Origin: Sphingomonas sp. So64.6b
GTDB taxonomy: Bacteria > Pseudomonadota > Alphaproteobacteria > Sphingomonadales > Sphingomonadaceae
Length of the DNA stretch: 64,000 bases
Assembly (NCBI RefSeq): GCF_014171475.1
Contig: NZ_CP048817.1
Span: forward strand, 3,596,001-3,660,000
Direction: 5' to 3'
Numbering within the stretch: the first letter of the stretch is position 1; each line of letters starts with the position of its first letter. This document shows, piece after piece, positions 1 to 8,147 of the stretch. The notes under the pieces are model-generated. The model ran no database searches. It worked only from the letters and a program-made list of their open reading frames with translations, and was not told where the DNA came from. Both the position numbers and the translations under genes were made by a program.

Positions 1-455
1 GCGTCAGGGCCGACCACTGTCATCGGGTTCCCCTTGTAGTACAGCGGCTGCTCATACCAGACCGGCGGGATGTCGAAAGCGCCTGCGGCCCGAAACCTAG
101 CCAAAGTCGCCTCGGGATCAGGCGTCGCGCGGGCGCGTAACTGCTGCGCGGCGGCGATCGCTTGCGAGACGTGCTTCTCGTAATTACCGCAGTCACGAAT
201 CTGGGTCGGCCGCATAAGCGGGGCCAGCAACGACGCTTCCCTGCTGTCAACCAACATGCCCGCAGGCGGCTCTGCGAGCCAGCTGGCGATACGCGCGAGG
301 CCGGCGCGACCCGCAGCGATGACGGCGAGCATGTCATCGAGTGGCACCCCGCCCCCGGCACGCGCCGCAGCGGCGATGTTGAGGATGTGCCCATCGCCGG
401 CAATGGCACCTGGCGTTGGCAGGCCGTTCGCGACGGTGAAAGTGACGAATTTCAT
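1..455 (-). CDS. Fumarylacetoacetate hydrolase (FAH) family protein, 5' part only
   Basis: The reading frame starts at the ATG whose complement is at 453-455 and runs off the left edge, so only about 151 N-terminal residues are visible. They begin MKFVTFTVANGLPTPGAIAG and include a stretch with PTQIRDCGNYEKH, which resembles the N-terminal region and the start of the catalytic barrel of FAH-fold proteins. This family hydrolyses or decarboxylates acylpyruvate-like ring-cleavage products. The metal-binding acidic residues are outside the window. The start overlaps the stop of the upstream monooxygenase by 4 bp (ATGA), so the two are probably translationally coupled. It is the last visible gene of the ring-cleavage operon and a second FAH-fold protein beside the one at 3217-4176. 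Confidence 0.75.
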   Translation of the reverse strand, partial: MKFVTFTVANGLPTPGAIAGDGHILNIAAAARAGGGVPLDDMLAVIAAGRAGLARIASWLAEPPAGMLVDSREASLLAPLMRPTQIRDCGNYEKHVSQAIAAAQQLRARATPDPEATLARFRAAGAFDIPPVWYEQPLYYKGNPMTVVGPD

Positions 456-2104
456 GCGTTATCCTCTCTGGCACCACGAATCCGATCGATCAGAGCTCCC
501 GGATCGCCCGGCAGCGCATCGCCGCGCCACGCGACATGCAGGTCCGGGCGCGAGAGCAGCAGAGCATGGCGATAGACTGCGGTGCGTTCATCAGGCGAGA
601 TGTCGAGTATTTTGAGCGGCACGCCGCACGCCGCCGCGGCGGCAGCCAGCGGCACCACGTCGATCGATCGATCGAAGCGTAGCAAGGTGTACCATGGCCC
701 GAAATCGTCATAGGCCGAACGACCGTTCGCACGCCAGAAATGCGGCGTCCGGCAGCCCGGCACCGAAGACGGCGTGAACTCGCTGATCGTAAAGCCAGGC
801 GCGGATTCGCCGTCATAGGCGATCAGCGGCGAACGATCGTAGAAATAGCCATAGTTCAACCCGCCACAGCAATATTGCTGGACGTTGAGGTCATAGACCG
901 ATCGTCCGAGTGTGTCGCGTGCGGCTTGCCCTGCTGGGCCAGCCGCCTCGACCGCAGCCGGCACTGCGCGGCGATGGGCAATCGCGCCCAGCGCGTGGTT
1001 CATCGCGAAATGCGAGACCTGCTCCGTGATCGGCAGGCGTTCCGCCTCGTAGGCGTCGAGGAGATGGTCCCCACCCCAACCGACAAGCCTGGCGGCGAGG
1101 AGCCATCCGAGGTTTATCGCATCGGCAATGCCGGCGTTCATACCATAGCCAGCATAGGGCACCCAGAGATGGGCGCTGTCGCCGCAGATGAAGATGCGTC
1201 GATCACGGAATTTATCGGCCACCAGCCGGCGACCGATCCAGTCCTCCTTGCTCAACACTTCATACTCGAAATCGTCGCCGACGCCGAGAATGGTGCGGAT
1301 AGACGCGTCCCGATCGACCGCGTCGAAATCTTCCTCATGCTCGTAAAGATAGGTGTGAATCAGCCAAGTCTCACGTCCGTCAATCGCAACCGTGTTGCCG
1401 GACCGTCTCGGGTTGAGCGAAAGATTCATCCATCCCGGCCGTCCCTGGATCATATCGAGAAGCTGCGGAGCGCGAATATAAGTCGACTGCACACGCTGTA
1501 CGACAGGATCGCCATGCAGCTTTGCGCCGATCAGTGTCCGGACAAGCGAGCGTCCGCCGTCGCAGCCAACCAGATAGGTGCATGAAACCTTGCGCGAGAG
1601 CCGGGTTCGAAGGTCGCAGATAGTGGCGACGACGCAAGTTTCGCTTTGCTCGGCCTCAACGAGCTCGCATTCGTTGATAATGGTGATCAGGGGTTGCTCG
1701 GCTGCGTGCGCGAAGATCAGCGGTTCCAGAAATATCTGATTGATCCTGTGCGGTGGTTCGGGCGTCGGCCACCAGGTGTCAGGGCCATCGAAGTCAGTCC
1801 AGCGTTCACCGCTGGCTGGAATTGGGATGCGCGTGATCTCGAGACCAGCAGTGACCGATGTGCGATATACGCAATCATTGGGATAGTCGGCCGGCAGGCC
1901 GGCCGCGCGGATCTTGGACGCAAGGCCCAACCGTCGAAACGCTTCCATAGTGCGCGAGGCAACGTGATTGCATTTCACACTCGGTGGTTCGCCAGCCTCG
2001 CGCCGTTCTACGACAATGCACGCGACGCCGCGACGAGCCAAATCGAGCGCAAGGGTGAGACCGACTGGGCCGGCACCGGAAATGAGGACTGTCGTTTCGA
2101 TCAT
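452..2104 (-). CDS. FAD-dependent aromatic monooxygenase (PheA/TfdB/MhpA-like hydroxylase)
   Basis: This 550-residue protein is a single-component flavoprotein hydroxylase of the type that adds one oxygen to a phenolic ring using NAD(P)H. The N-terminus has the FAD dinucleotide fold, GAGPVGLTLALDLARRG at residues 10-26, and the second FAD motif GDSAHLWVPYAGYGMNAG is near residues 307-325. The tail beyond about residue 400 fits the thioredoxin-like C-terminal domain of the PheA/TfdB/MhpA group, and the length fits too. It sits in a minus-strand operon 61 bp downstream of the LigB-type dioxygenase and overlaps the next gene by 4 bp. Hydroxylation of a ring for extradiol cleavage is the likely role. 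The substrate is unknown. Confidence 0.88.
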   Translation of the reverse strand: MIETTVLISGAGPVGLTLALDLARRGVACIVVERREAGEPPSVKCNHVASRTMEAFRRLGLASKIRAAGLPADYPNDCVYRTSVTAGLEITRIPIPASGERWTDFDGPDTWWPTPEPPHRINQIFLEPLIFAHAAEQPLITIINECELVEAEQSETCVVATICDLRTRLSRKVSCTYLVGCDGGRSLVRTLIGAKLHGDPVVQRVQSTYIRAPQLLDMIQGRPGWMNLSLNPRRSGNTVAIDGRETWLIHTYLYEHEEDFDAVDRDASIRTILGVGDDFEYEVLSKEDWIGRRLVADKFRDRRIFICGDSAHLWVPYAGYGMNAGIADAINLGWLLAARLVGWGGDHLLDAYEAERLPITEQVSHFAMNHALGAIAHRRAVPAAVEAAGPAGQAARDTLGRSVYDLNVQQYCCGGLNYGYFYDRSPLIAYDGESAPGFTISEFTPSSVPGCRTPHFWRANGRSAYDDFGPWYTLLRFDRSIDVVPLAAAAAACGVPLKILDISPDERTAVYRHALLLSRPDLHVAWRGDALPGDPGALIDRIRGAREDNA

Positions 2105-2165
2105 GAGAAAGGCCGCCGTCGAAGATGATTCAAGACAAAAGAGAGGCGTACGTCGGCGAGGGTCG

Positions 2166-3188
2166 CTACTTCCAGCTCACGAAGGCGCAGGAACTCCCGG
2201 TCCCGCCCTCCGTGCGATAGAGCGTTTGGTACCCGACGACGTCCATCGTCAGCCCGGCCCGAACCATCGCAGCCGCGGTGGCGATCCAGCTCTTGCACTC
2301 AGAGGTGCCCGCCATCAGTTCCTCCTGCGGAATGGCCGACAGGGTCTCCGCATCGCCGCGCTTCATCGCATCGAGGAACATCTCGTCCCATTCGCGATCG
2401 ACGACGAAGTGCGTAAGTCCACCGGTGGTGAGTATCGCCACCCGCGCGTCACTCTCCCAAGCCCCGATCGCGTCCGCGACCGCTCCGCCAAAATCAAAGC
2501 AGCGCCGCGCGGTCGGGGTATTGTCGAAATACCAGCAGTTCACATCGACCGGCACGGTCGGCTTTACTTCATCGCGCATCACATTTTTGAACAGAAAGCC
2601 ATAGGCGTGCGGCAAGCCGTAAAGCAGCGACTTGTCGTTACGCACCGTCGGCTTCTCGTGACACAATGCGATGTCGAAGCCGGCCTCTCGGACAAGATAG
2701 TGCGCCAGATGCAGACCCAAGGCCCTCTGACCAGGATAGGCGACTGCTTCATCCGGCAGATGGCCATGATCCGCGATCTCAATACCGATTGGCAATCGTG
2801 CATTCTGCTCCTCGGTTCGAGGTACGTTGGTAAGTTGGTCGGTCGCAATGATGGCGAACGCTGGCACGATTTCCGAAAAGATTTCGTGCTGATCATTTCC
2901 CAGGATGACCACGACGTCCGGATTGGCTTCGACGAAGATGTCGTGAAGCTTGTCGATCGCGGCGAAGCTTGCGTCGAGTGCGGCCTGACGCGTTGGCTGG
3001 TCGAGCTTCTCGACCAGCCGCTCGCCGGCCCGCTCCGCCTCAAGCTCCGCGTATTTCAGCTTGCGGCCCTTGAACCATAACGGGATGCCGTCGGCCCGAT
3101 CGCGATCGGCCCTAAGGTCCCAGTCCTTGGCGAGTGTATGAAGCTGCGGCGTATGTGCGCAACCGATTCCAAGTACGATTTGTGCCAC
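2166..3188 (-). CDS. Class III extradiol ring-cleavage dioxygenase, LigB-type subunit
   Basis: The 340-residue protein begins MAQIVLGIGCAHTPQL. Its His12 matches the position of the first iron ligand in LigB, the catalytic subunit of protocatechuate 4,5-dioxygenase. A second hallmark is VVILGNDQHEIF near residues 93-104, and GGLTHFVVDREWD lies near residue 235, followed by the helical tail usual for this family. These enzymes use non-haem Fe(II) and O2 to open catechol-type rings next to the hydroxyls. No LigA-type small subunit is seen nearby, which fits stand-alone members such as DesZ/LigZ-like enzymes. Its operon partners (Rieske oxygenase, FAD hydroxylase, two FAH proteins) support a meta-cleavage pathway. 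The exact catechol is not identifiable. Confidence 0.88.
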   Translation of the reverse strand: MAQIVLGIGCAHTPQLHTLAKDWDLRADRDRADGIPLWFKGRKLKYAELEAERAGERLVEKLDQPTRQAALDASFAAIDKLHDIFVEANPDVVVILGNDQHEIFSEIVPAFAIIATDQLTNVPRTEEQNARLPIGIEIADHGHLPDEAVAYPGQRALGLHLAHYLVREAGFDIALCHEKPTVRNDKSLLYGLPHAYGFLFKNVMRDEVKPTVPVDVNCWYFDNTPTARRCFDFGGAVADAIGAWESDARVAILTTGGLTHFVVDREWDEMFLDAMKRGDAETLSAIPQEELMAGTSECKSWIATAAAMVRAGLTMDVVGYQTLYRTEGGTGSSCAFVSWK

Positions 3189-3216
3189 TGCGTGCCTCGC
3201 CGACCGCTTTCGCGAC

Positions 3217-4176
3217 CTACAACAGGTTGATGGTATTGGTCAGCTTGCCGAGACCGTCGATCACGACGTCAGTCGTCTTGCCGCCATATTGGCCCAGATA
3301 GGTGCCAATATTGCCCTTGGGATGCTTCTCGGTGCCTTTGGACGCGGTGCCGGTGTGGATGCAATCGCCGGGTTCCATCGTAAACCATTTGGTCGCCTCC
3401 GACAGCACGCGTTCGACCGGGAAGAAATAGTTCGCTGTACTATCATCGGCGTAGCATTCGCCGTCGATATAGCCTTGAACATGCAGCGTGTTTGGGTTGG
3501 GAACCTCGTCCTTGGTGGTAAGCCACGGACCCATCGCAGCGAACGTGTCCGCGGCCTTCGACTTCGAATGATAGATGAACAGGAGATACGTGTCCTCGCC
3601 CTCGAACTTCGGACGCCACGCAGTGTGATGTGGCTTGATGATATCAGCCGTCTGTTTCAACGCGATCGAATCTTGACCAAACTTCACGCCGCTCGCCGTC
3701 ACGTCGTTGGTCAGGGTCCAGCCGAAAATATAGTCGAGGACATCTTCGGGGGCGATATTCTTTGCGCGTCTGCCGAACACAGCGACGGGCTCGGGCTCAG
3801 GGATCGACTGACCATGATCCGGCAGGATGTCGATCGTCTTAAGGTGACCGGTCAAGGCCGATCGCCCCTTTATGAAGAACATCGGTGCCGTCATCGGCTT
3901 AACCGCTTTCGAGTTCAGATTGTTGTTGTTGACGGCACAACCCAGGATCTTCGACGGGCGCGGATTAGGCGCCATCCAGTCGGCGTTCGCAAGGTCGATG
4001 ATGGCGACGCGACCCGCTCGCGCCTCGTCGATTGCGCGCGCTGCGGCATCGAGACCCGCATTGCCCGCCTCAATGAGATCCTCCATCCAGCGGTAGTCAA
4101 GCGCGACGGCGGAATTGTCGTCCACCCGCGCTATCACCGTCGGGCGACCCGCGTGCTGAATTGTACCAAGCTTCAT
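3217..4176 (-). CDS. Fumarylacetoacetate hydrolase family protein
   Basis: The 319-residue protein carries the FAH catalytic fold: KILGCAVNNNNLNSK near residue 80, FFIKGRSALTGH near 99-110, PEPEPVAVFGRRAKNI near 125-140 with paired Glu metal ligands, and YIFGWTLTNDVTAS near 149-162. The C-terminal GDCIHTGTASKG segment completes the active site. Such proteins cleave C-C bonds of acylpyruvates or act as hydratases/decarboxylases on 2-oxo acids formed by extradiol cleavage. The gene lies between the Rieske oxygenase (35 bp upstream) and the LigB-type dioxygenase (28 bp downstream) in the same operon. It probably processes the ring-opened product. Confidence 0.88.
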   Translation of the reverse strand: MKLGTIQHAGRPTVIARVDDNSAVALDYRWMEDLIEAGNAGLDAAARAIDEARAGRVAIIDLANADWMAPNPRPSKILGCAVNNNNLNSKAVKPMTAPMFFIKGRSALTGHLKTIDILPDHGQSIPEPEPVAVFGRRAKNIAPEDVLDYIFGWTLTNDVTASGVKFGQDSIALKQTADIIKPHHTAWRPKFEGEDTYLLFIYHSKSKAADTFAAMGPWLTTKDEVPNPNTLHVQGYIDGECYADDSTANYFFPVERVLSEATKWFTMEPGDCIHTGTASKGTEKHPKGNIGTYLGQYGGKTTDVVIDGLGKLTNTINLL

Positions 4177-4211
4177 GATATCCTGCTCCTGCTTGCTTGG
4201 CGGTTCGCGGC

Positions 4212-5495
4212 CTAGACCGGCTCCGCTGCGTCTTCCGGGATCATCCCCATCGCGATCTGATATTCGAGCTTCACCTGATCGGGCTGGCCGACCTGATGCT
4301 GATAATCGGGGCGGTTAAGGCGATACTGCAGCGTGTCGCCCAACCGCCGGCTTTCCTCTAGCGTCATCGAGCGCGTGAACATTTCCTTATGCTTGATCGG
4401 CAGTTCTACGCAGCGATTGCTCTCGGGATCTCTGATCAGCCCCTTGGGGTCGCGACCTTCCGCGACCGCCTTCATGTTGTCTTCAAAGCTGCGCCGAAGC
4501 ATTGTGATGCCTTTGTCGCTGCGGCCCAGATGCTCTTCGGTTCGGTTGGCGATGATCCCCTGCCCGACCCAGGCCACGATGTCCTGGTTCATCACGTGGC
4601 TGGTAATCCAATTGCCGTGCTGGTCTTTAACTGGACCCTTCCAGTAGGGGACGCGTGCCTGACTGTAAGGCTCACGGTCCGACGGGACGCGGTGGAACAT
4701 CCAAGTGATTGACAGCGTATTTTCGTCGTCGACGGGGACGCGCCACTCGATATGGTCGCCGAGGAAGAAGGCATTGGGCCACAACGCCGTCGCTCCGACC
4801 GTCCAGTGCGGATTGTCCTTGTCGGTGTCCTCGCGCACCCGCCGATAGATATGACCGAACTCGAATTCATCGAATTCGAGTTCTAGATGGGTCGGCCCGT
4901 AAGACCCGTGTCCCTTGAGGACCGACGACCAGTTGCGGTGCATCCACTCAAAATGAACCGGGTCGAGGCTGTTCTCCTGACACTGGAACCAGTTGCACGG
5001 CACATCGGCGAAGACGACTTGCTGGAACCCGTTATCCCAGGTGAACGGCTCCCAATTGGGCACGAGCGGTGCAGGCTGCGGCCCCATATAGGCCCATAAC
5101 ATACCGGCCTTGGCCTCTACGGGGTACGCCCTGATCGTGATCTTGTCCCGAAATCGGGCGGCCGGGTTAGCAATGTCCTCGAAAGGTTGGCTCAGGCACT
5201 TGCCGGAGGGCGCGAAACACCATCCATGATAGCTGCAGCGAAGACCATCATCCTCGATGATCCCGAACAGCAGGTCGGCGCGACGATGCGGGCACTGCCG
5301 GTCGACCAAGCCGTAGCTGCCGTCCTTCGTTTTAAATGCGACCAAGTTCTCGCCAAGTAGACGAACCGGCATGACGCCTCCCTCGTCGACCTGCGCGATT
5401 GCCGCGAACGGATGCCAATAGCGTCGCAGAAGTTCGCCCATGGGCGTGCCTGGCCCTACCCGCGTCAACCGTTCATTCTGCAGCGCACTCGCCAT
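4212..5495 (-). CDS. Rieske non-haem iron oxygenase, alpha subunit
   Basis: The 427-residue protein has a Rieske [2Fe-2S] site with CPHRRA near residue 68 and CSYHGW near residue 87, giving the CxH...CxxH pattern. A mononuclear iron site follows, DPVHFEWMH near 177-185, with the DxxHxxxxH arrangement. The size and single-subunit layout resemble the phthalate-dioxygenase/vanillate-demethylase class rather than alpha/beta toluene dioxygenases. No beta subunit lies next to it, and no ferredoxin or reductase is visible in the window, so electron donors must be encoded elsewhere. It is the first gene of the minus-strand ring-cleavage operon, so it likely performs the first hydroxylation or O-demethylation. 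LigXa-like demethylation is one possibility that cannot be proven here. Confidence 0.9.
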   Translation of the reverse strand: MASALQNERLTRVGPGTPMGELLRRYWHPFAAIAQVDEGGVMPVRLLGENLVAFKTKDGSYGLVDRQCPHRRADLLFGIIEDDGLRCSYHGWCFAPSGKCLSQPFEDIANPAARFRDKITIRAYPVEAKAGMLWAYMGPQPAPLVPNWEPFTWDNGFQQVVFADVPCNWFQCQENSLDPVHFEWMHRNWSSVLKGHGSYGPTHLELEFDEFEFGHIYRRVREDTDKDNPHWTVGATALWPNAFFLGDHIEWRVPVDDENTLSITWMFHRVPSDREPYSQARVPYWKGPVKDQHGNWITSHVMNQDIVAWVGQGIIANRTEEHLGRSDKGITMLRRSFEDNMKAVAEGRDPKGLIRDPESNRCVELPIKHKEMFTRSMTLEESRRLGDTLQYRLNRPDYQHQVGQPDQVKLEYQIAMGMIPEDAAEPV

Positions 5496-5570
5496 CTCGT
5501 TTCTCGCGTTCCCTCACTTGCATCTAAATAGATCATGTTGGATCGCATAGCGCAACACTGTCTCACAGTA

Positions 5571-5587
5571 GTTGCGGCAGGCGCAAC
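5571..5587. promoter_or_regulatory. Candidate operator palindrome between Rieske oxygenase and IclR genes
   Basis: The 110-bp divergent intergenic region contains GTTGCG-GCAGG-CGCAAC, a perfect 6-bp inverted repeat with a 5-bp spacer. It lies about 18 bp upstream of the IclR start codon. IclR regulators bind short palindromes in such divergent spacers and often repress their own gene. A partial match to the half site, CGCAAC, recurs at 5550-5555. The assignment is by position and symmetry only. Confidence 0.35.
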
Positions 5588-5605
5588 ACCCGCTATAAGT
5601 CGGGC

Positions 5606-6424
5606 ATGAACGATCGTGATCCCCGCAGACAGGCACCGTCGACCGCCGCGCCGACCATAGAAGTCGTCGCAACCACCTCGGCGATCATCGATTTTCTGGC
5701 GGAAAGCGCCGCGCCGGTCGGCGTGCAGCAGGTCGCGACCGTCCTGGGACTGACCAAGTCGCGCGCATCGCGCCATCTTGCCAATCTCGAGCGGCTTGGC
5801 ATCGTGACACGGAGCAATCGAGGTCGCCGATTTCAGCTCGGTTGGCGCGTTATTCGCTGGGGCCATCTTGCCTCCGCCTTGCCAGACTTGCCGGAGGCAT
5901 TGGGGGAACCGCTTGCGGCCTTGAGGGACAAACTCGGGCTGACGGTATTGATCTGCACGGCGGCTGGCGGCGACGCAGTGGTGCGGCGGTGTTTCGCGGC
6001 ACGATCGGCGATCCGGATCGAAGTCGAGACGGGTTTGATGCTGAGCTTACCGCATTCGCCCAGTGCGCGTGTCGCGTTTGCGTTTCAGTCGCGCGAGCGC
6101 CGGCGCGAGTTGCTCGCGCATCTGAAGTCGCGCGAAGCGAGTTTCCGGGTCGAAGATGCGGACAACTTTACCGAGCAGGTTGCCGCCATCCAGCGGGACT
6201 ATTACAGCTGGACGCTCGACAAGTTCGATCTCGGTCACGGCGCGGCGGCCGCCCCGGTGTTCGATTTCGAAGAAGCGCTGGCCTGCGTCGTCACGATCAT
6301 GCTGACAAGTGACGCGCTGACGGACCGCGCGCCTCCCCGACACGTCATTGAAGCTCTTTTGGATTGCTGCGAGCAGTGCTCGCGCTTGCTGCGCTCGCGC
6401 ATCCGCTTTCCAGTGCCGCAATAG
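5606..6424 (+). CDS. IclR family transcriptional regulator
   Basis: The 272-residue protein has an N-terminal winged helix-turn-helix, with VQQVATVLGLTKSRASRHLA near residues 38-57 as the recognition region. A C-terminal ligand-binding domain contains LPHSPSARVAFAF, equivalent to the conserved signature of IclR effector domains. It is transcribed away from the Rieske oxygenase operon across a 110-bp spacer, the usual layout for an aromatic pathway-specific regulator. The likely effector is the pathway substrate or an intermediate. The start follows a purine-poor leader, so the exact start is the least certain part. Confidence 0.9.
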   Translation: MNDRDPRRQAPSTAAPTIEVVATTSAIIDFLAESAAPVGVQQVATVLGLTKSRASRHLANLERLGIVTRSNRGRRFQLGWRVIRWGHLASALPDLPEALGEPLAALRDKLGLTVLICTAAGGDAVVRRCFAARSAIRIEVETGLMLSLPHSPSARVAFAFQSRERRRELLAHLKSREASFRVEDADNFTEQVAAIQRDYYSWTLDKFDLGHGAAAAPVFDFEEALACVVTIMLTSDALTDRAPPRHVIEALLDCCEQCSRLLRSRIRFPVPQ

Positions 6425-6462
6425 TCGCAGCCGCGCACAAATTCGCGGCCCAACCGCTCATA

Positions 6463-7602
6463 TCATTCGCTGAGCCGCAGCCTGTCAGGCACGAGCGCAT
6501 TGGCACAGACGCCCGCTGCGGCGAGTTGCTCCGGAAGGGCGTCGCCATTGACCAGCGCTGCGACCAGTTGGGCTACGGCGGGCGCCGTCTGGATCCCAAA
6601 GCCGCCTTGGCCCGCCAACCAAAAAAAGGCCGGCTGTGCAGGATCGCGTCCGCACACCAGATTACGATCCGGTGCAAAGCTACGTAGCCCAGCCCAGCGC
6701 GAATGCAGTCGTCGTGGCACCATCGTCGTCGCCTGTTCGAGGCGATTGATGAGTTCGGCCAGATGCAGCTCCTCCGGCTGGACATCCCCCGCCACCGCTG
6801 GTTGCTCGTCGGAGAGAGATGCCAGCACCCGGCCCGAATCGGGTTTAAAATAGTAGGTATGATCGGCCGCCATCACCATCGGCCAATCGCCCGAATCAAC
6901 CTCGGCGGCGGGATCGAATGTGGCAACAGTGCGAGCGAGCGGGGAGATTCCGACGGGCGCCACGCCTGCCAACTCTGCCACGTTGTCCGCCCATGCACCC
7001 GCCGCGTTCACGATCATGAGAGCGGAAAAGTGGCGGTCGCCGCAGGCAATCTGCCAGACGCCGCCCGATCGATCGAGCGAGGCTACCCTCGCCCCGCAGA
7101 GAAGCTGTGTGCCGCGCCGTCGAGCTCCGCGAAGGAATCCGGCATGGAGCGCGGCGACGTCTATGTCGGCAGCGGCCGGCTCATACAGTGCAGCCGCGAG
7201 GCACTCGGGACGCAAAACGGGTACCAGGGACAACGCACTTGCCGCGTTGAGGTGGCGCACTGAAACGCCAACCGCGTCCGCTCGCGCGGCAAGGTCGTCC
7301 AACCGATGGCCGTCGTCGGGGCCTGCGGCAAATAATAAGCCGCGCGGCGTCAGCAGCGGGTTTTCGGCGAACCCGTTTGGCGGCGCAGCAAGAAAAGACT
7401 GGCTGGCTGCAGTCAGAGCGCGAACCTGATCGGAACCATACGTCCGACTGAGGATAGCGACCGACCTCCCGGTCGAGTGATAGCCGGGCTGATCTTCCGC
7501 CTCGAGGAGCAGGACGCGGTGGCGTCCTGCGAGTGCCCACGCTGCCGCAGCGCCTGCGATGCCGGCCCCGATGACGGCAATGTCGAATACAGAATCTTCC
7601 AT
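6463..7602 (-). CDS. FAD-dependent oxidoreductase of the D-amino acid/glycine oxidase (DAO) family
   Basis: The start is placed at the ATG giving MEDSVFDIAVIGAGIAGAAA, because a longer frame upstream has no homology and would run over the divergent gene's leader. The product is 379 residues. The Rossmann motif GAGIAG is at residues 11-16, the second FAD strand VLLLEAE is near 30, and a substrate domain follows. The C-terminus has GLRSFAPDRNLVCGRDP and AGQGGFGIQTAPA, typical of DadA, ThiO and sarcosine oxidase relatives. These enzymes oxidise amines to imines. The divergent neighbour is a RidA protein, which would hydrolyse such imines, so the pair is biochemically coherent. The substrate is unknown. 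Confidence 0.85.
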   Translation of the reverse strand: MEDSVFDIAVIGAGIAGAAAAWALAGRHRVLLLEAEDQPGYHSTGRSVAILSRTYGSDQVRALTAASQSFLAAPPNGFAENPLLTPRGLLFAAGPDDGHRLDDLAARADAVGVSVRHLNAASALSLVPVLRPECLAAALYEPAAADIDVAALHAGFLRGARRRGTQLLCGARVASLDRSGGVWQIACGDRHFSALMIVNAAGAWADNVAELAGVAPVGISPLARTVATFDPAAEVDSGDWPMVMAADHTYYFKPDSGRVLASLSDEQPAVAGDVQPEELHLAELINRLEQATTMVPRRLHSRWAGLRSFAPDRNLVCGRDPAQPAFFWLAGQGGFGIQTAPAVAQLVAALVNGDALPEQLAAAGVCANALVPDRLRLSE

Positions 7603-7682
7603 AAGGCGTATTGTATAACGTGACGACGGCTCGCTATACAATACCCAAGGTTTTTTTGATCGCAGGAATAGGGAACCCAGAG

Positions 7683-8147
7683 ATGCCGCAGATTTCAGCG
7701 TTGGTGGAAGCCAGGGGACACCGCCTGCCACAGGTCAAGCAGGGAGCGACAAGCTTCCTTCTGTACCGCATGGTCGGGTCCGTGCTGCATATCTCGGGGC
7801 AAATTGCGCAGTGGGAAGGTAGTCGGCCCCATCTCGGCCGTCTCGGCGCAGAGATCGCGACGCCCGATGGCATCAAAGCGGCCGAGCTCTGCGCGCTGAA
7901 CATCCTCGCATGGCTCTCCCAGGCAACCAAGGATGACGCTGACCGTGTAGACTGCTGCCTAAGGCTTGGAGGATTTGTCGCCAGCACGCCGGAGTTCACC
8001 GAGCAGAGCCAAGTGATCAGTGGCGCGTCAAATCTTATCGTCGACGTGTTCGGTGAGCGTGGCCGGCACACACGAACGGCCGTTGGCGTGGCATCCCTCC
8101 CCTTCGGCGTCGCGGTGGAGATCGACGCACAATTCGTGCTGCGCTGA
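7683..8147 (+). CDS. RidA (YjgF/UK114) family enamine/imine deaminase
   Basis: The start at 7683 is preferred because the preceding codons are non-conserved and GGAATAGGGAA lies just upstream of the ATG. The 154-residue product starts MPQISALVEARGHRLP and contains LHISGQIAQWEG near residue 38, the usual RidA strand. A later segment RTAVGVASLPFGVAVEIDAQ matches the conserved RxxVGVxxLPxxxxVEIE region of the YjgF fold. RidA proteins form trimers and speed hydrolysis of reactive imines to ketones and ammonia. The classical catalytic Arg in the xxxR(T/S)xVGV stretch is present. Its stop abuts the next gene's start with no gap, so the two genes form an operon. Confidence 0.85.
   Translation: MPQISALVEARGHRLPQVKQGATSFLLYRMVGSVLHISGQIAQWEGSRPHLGRLGAEIATPDGIKAAELCALNILAWLSQATKDDADRVDCCLRLGGFVASTPEFTEQSQVISGASNLIVDVFGERGRHTRTAVGVASLPFGVAVEIDAQFVLR

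Noticed and set aside
740..3080. Long open frames on the plus strand opposite the monooxygenase and dioxygenase genes
   Set aside because: They lie fully antisense to well-supported genes and show no family motifs; long antisense frames are common in high-GC DNA.
2166..5495. Assigning the operon as the ligX/ligZ 5,5'-dehydrodivanillate pathway
   Set aside because: The families fit, but LigY- and LigW-type genes are absent, FAH-type hydrolases are present instead, and I cannot compare sequences here.
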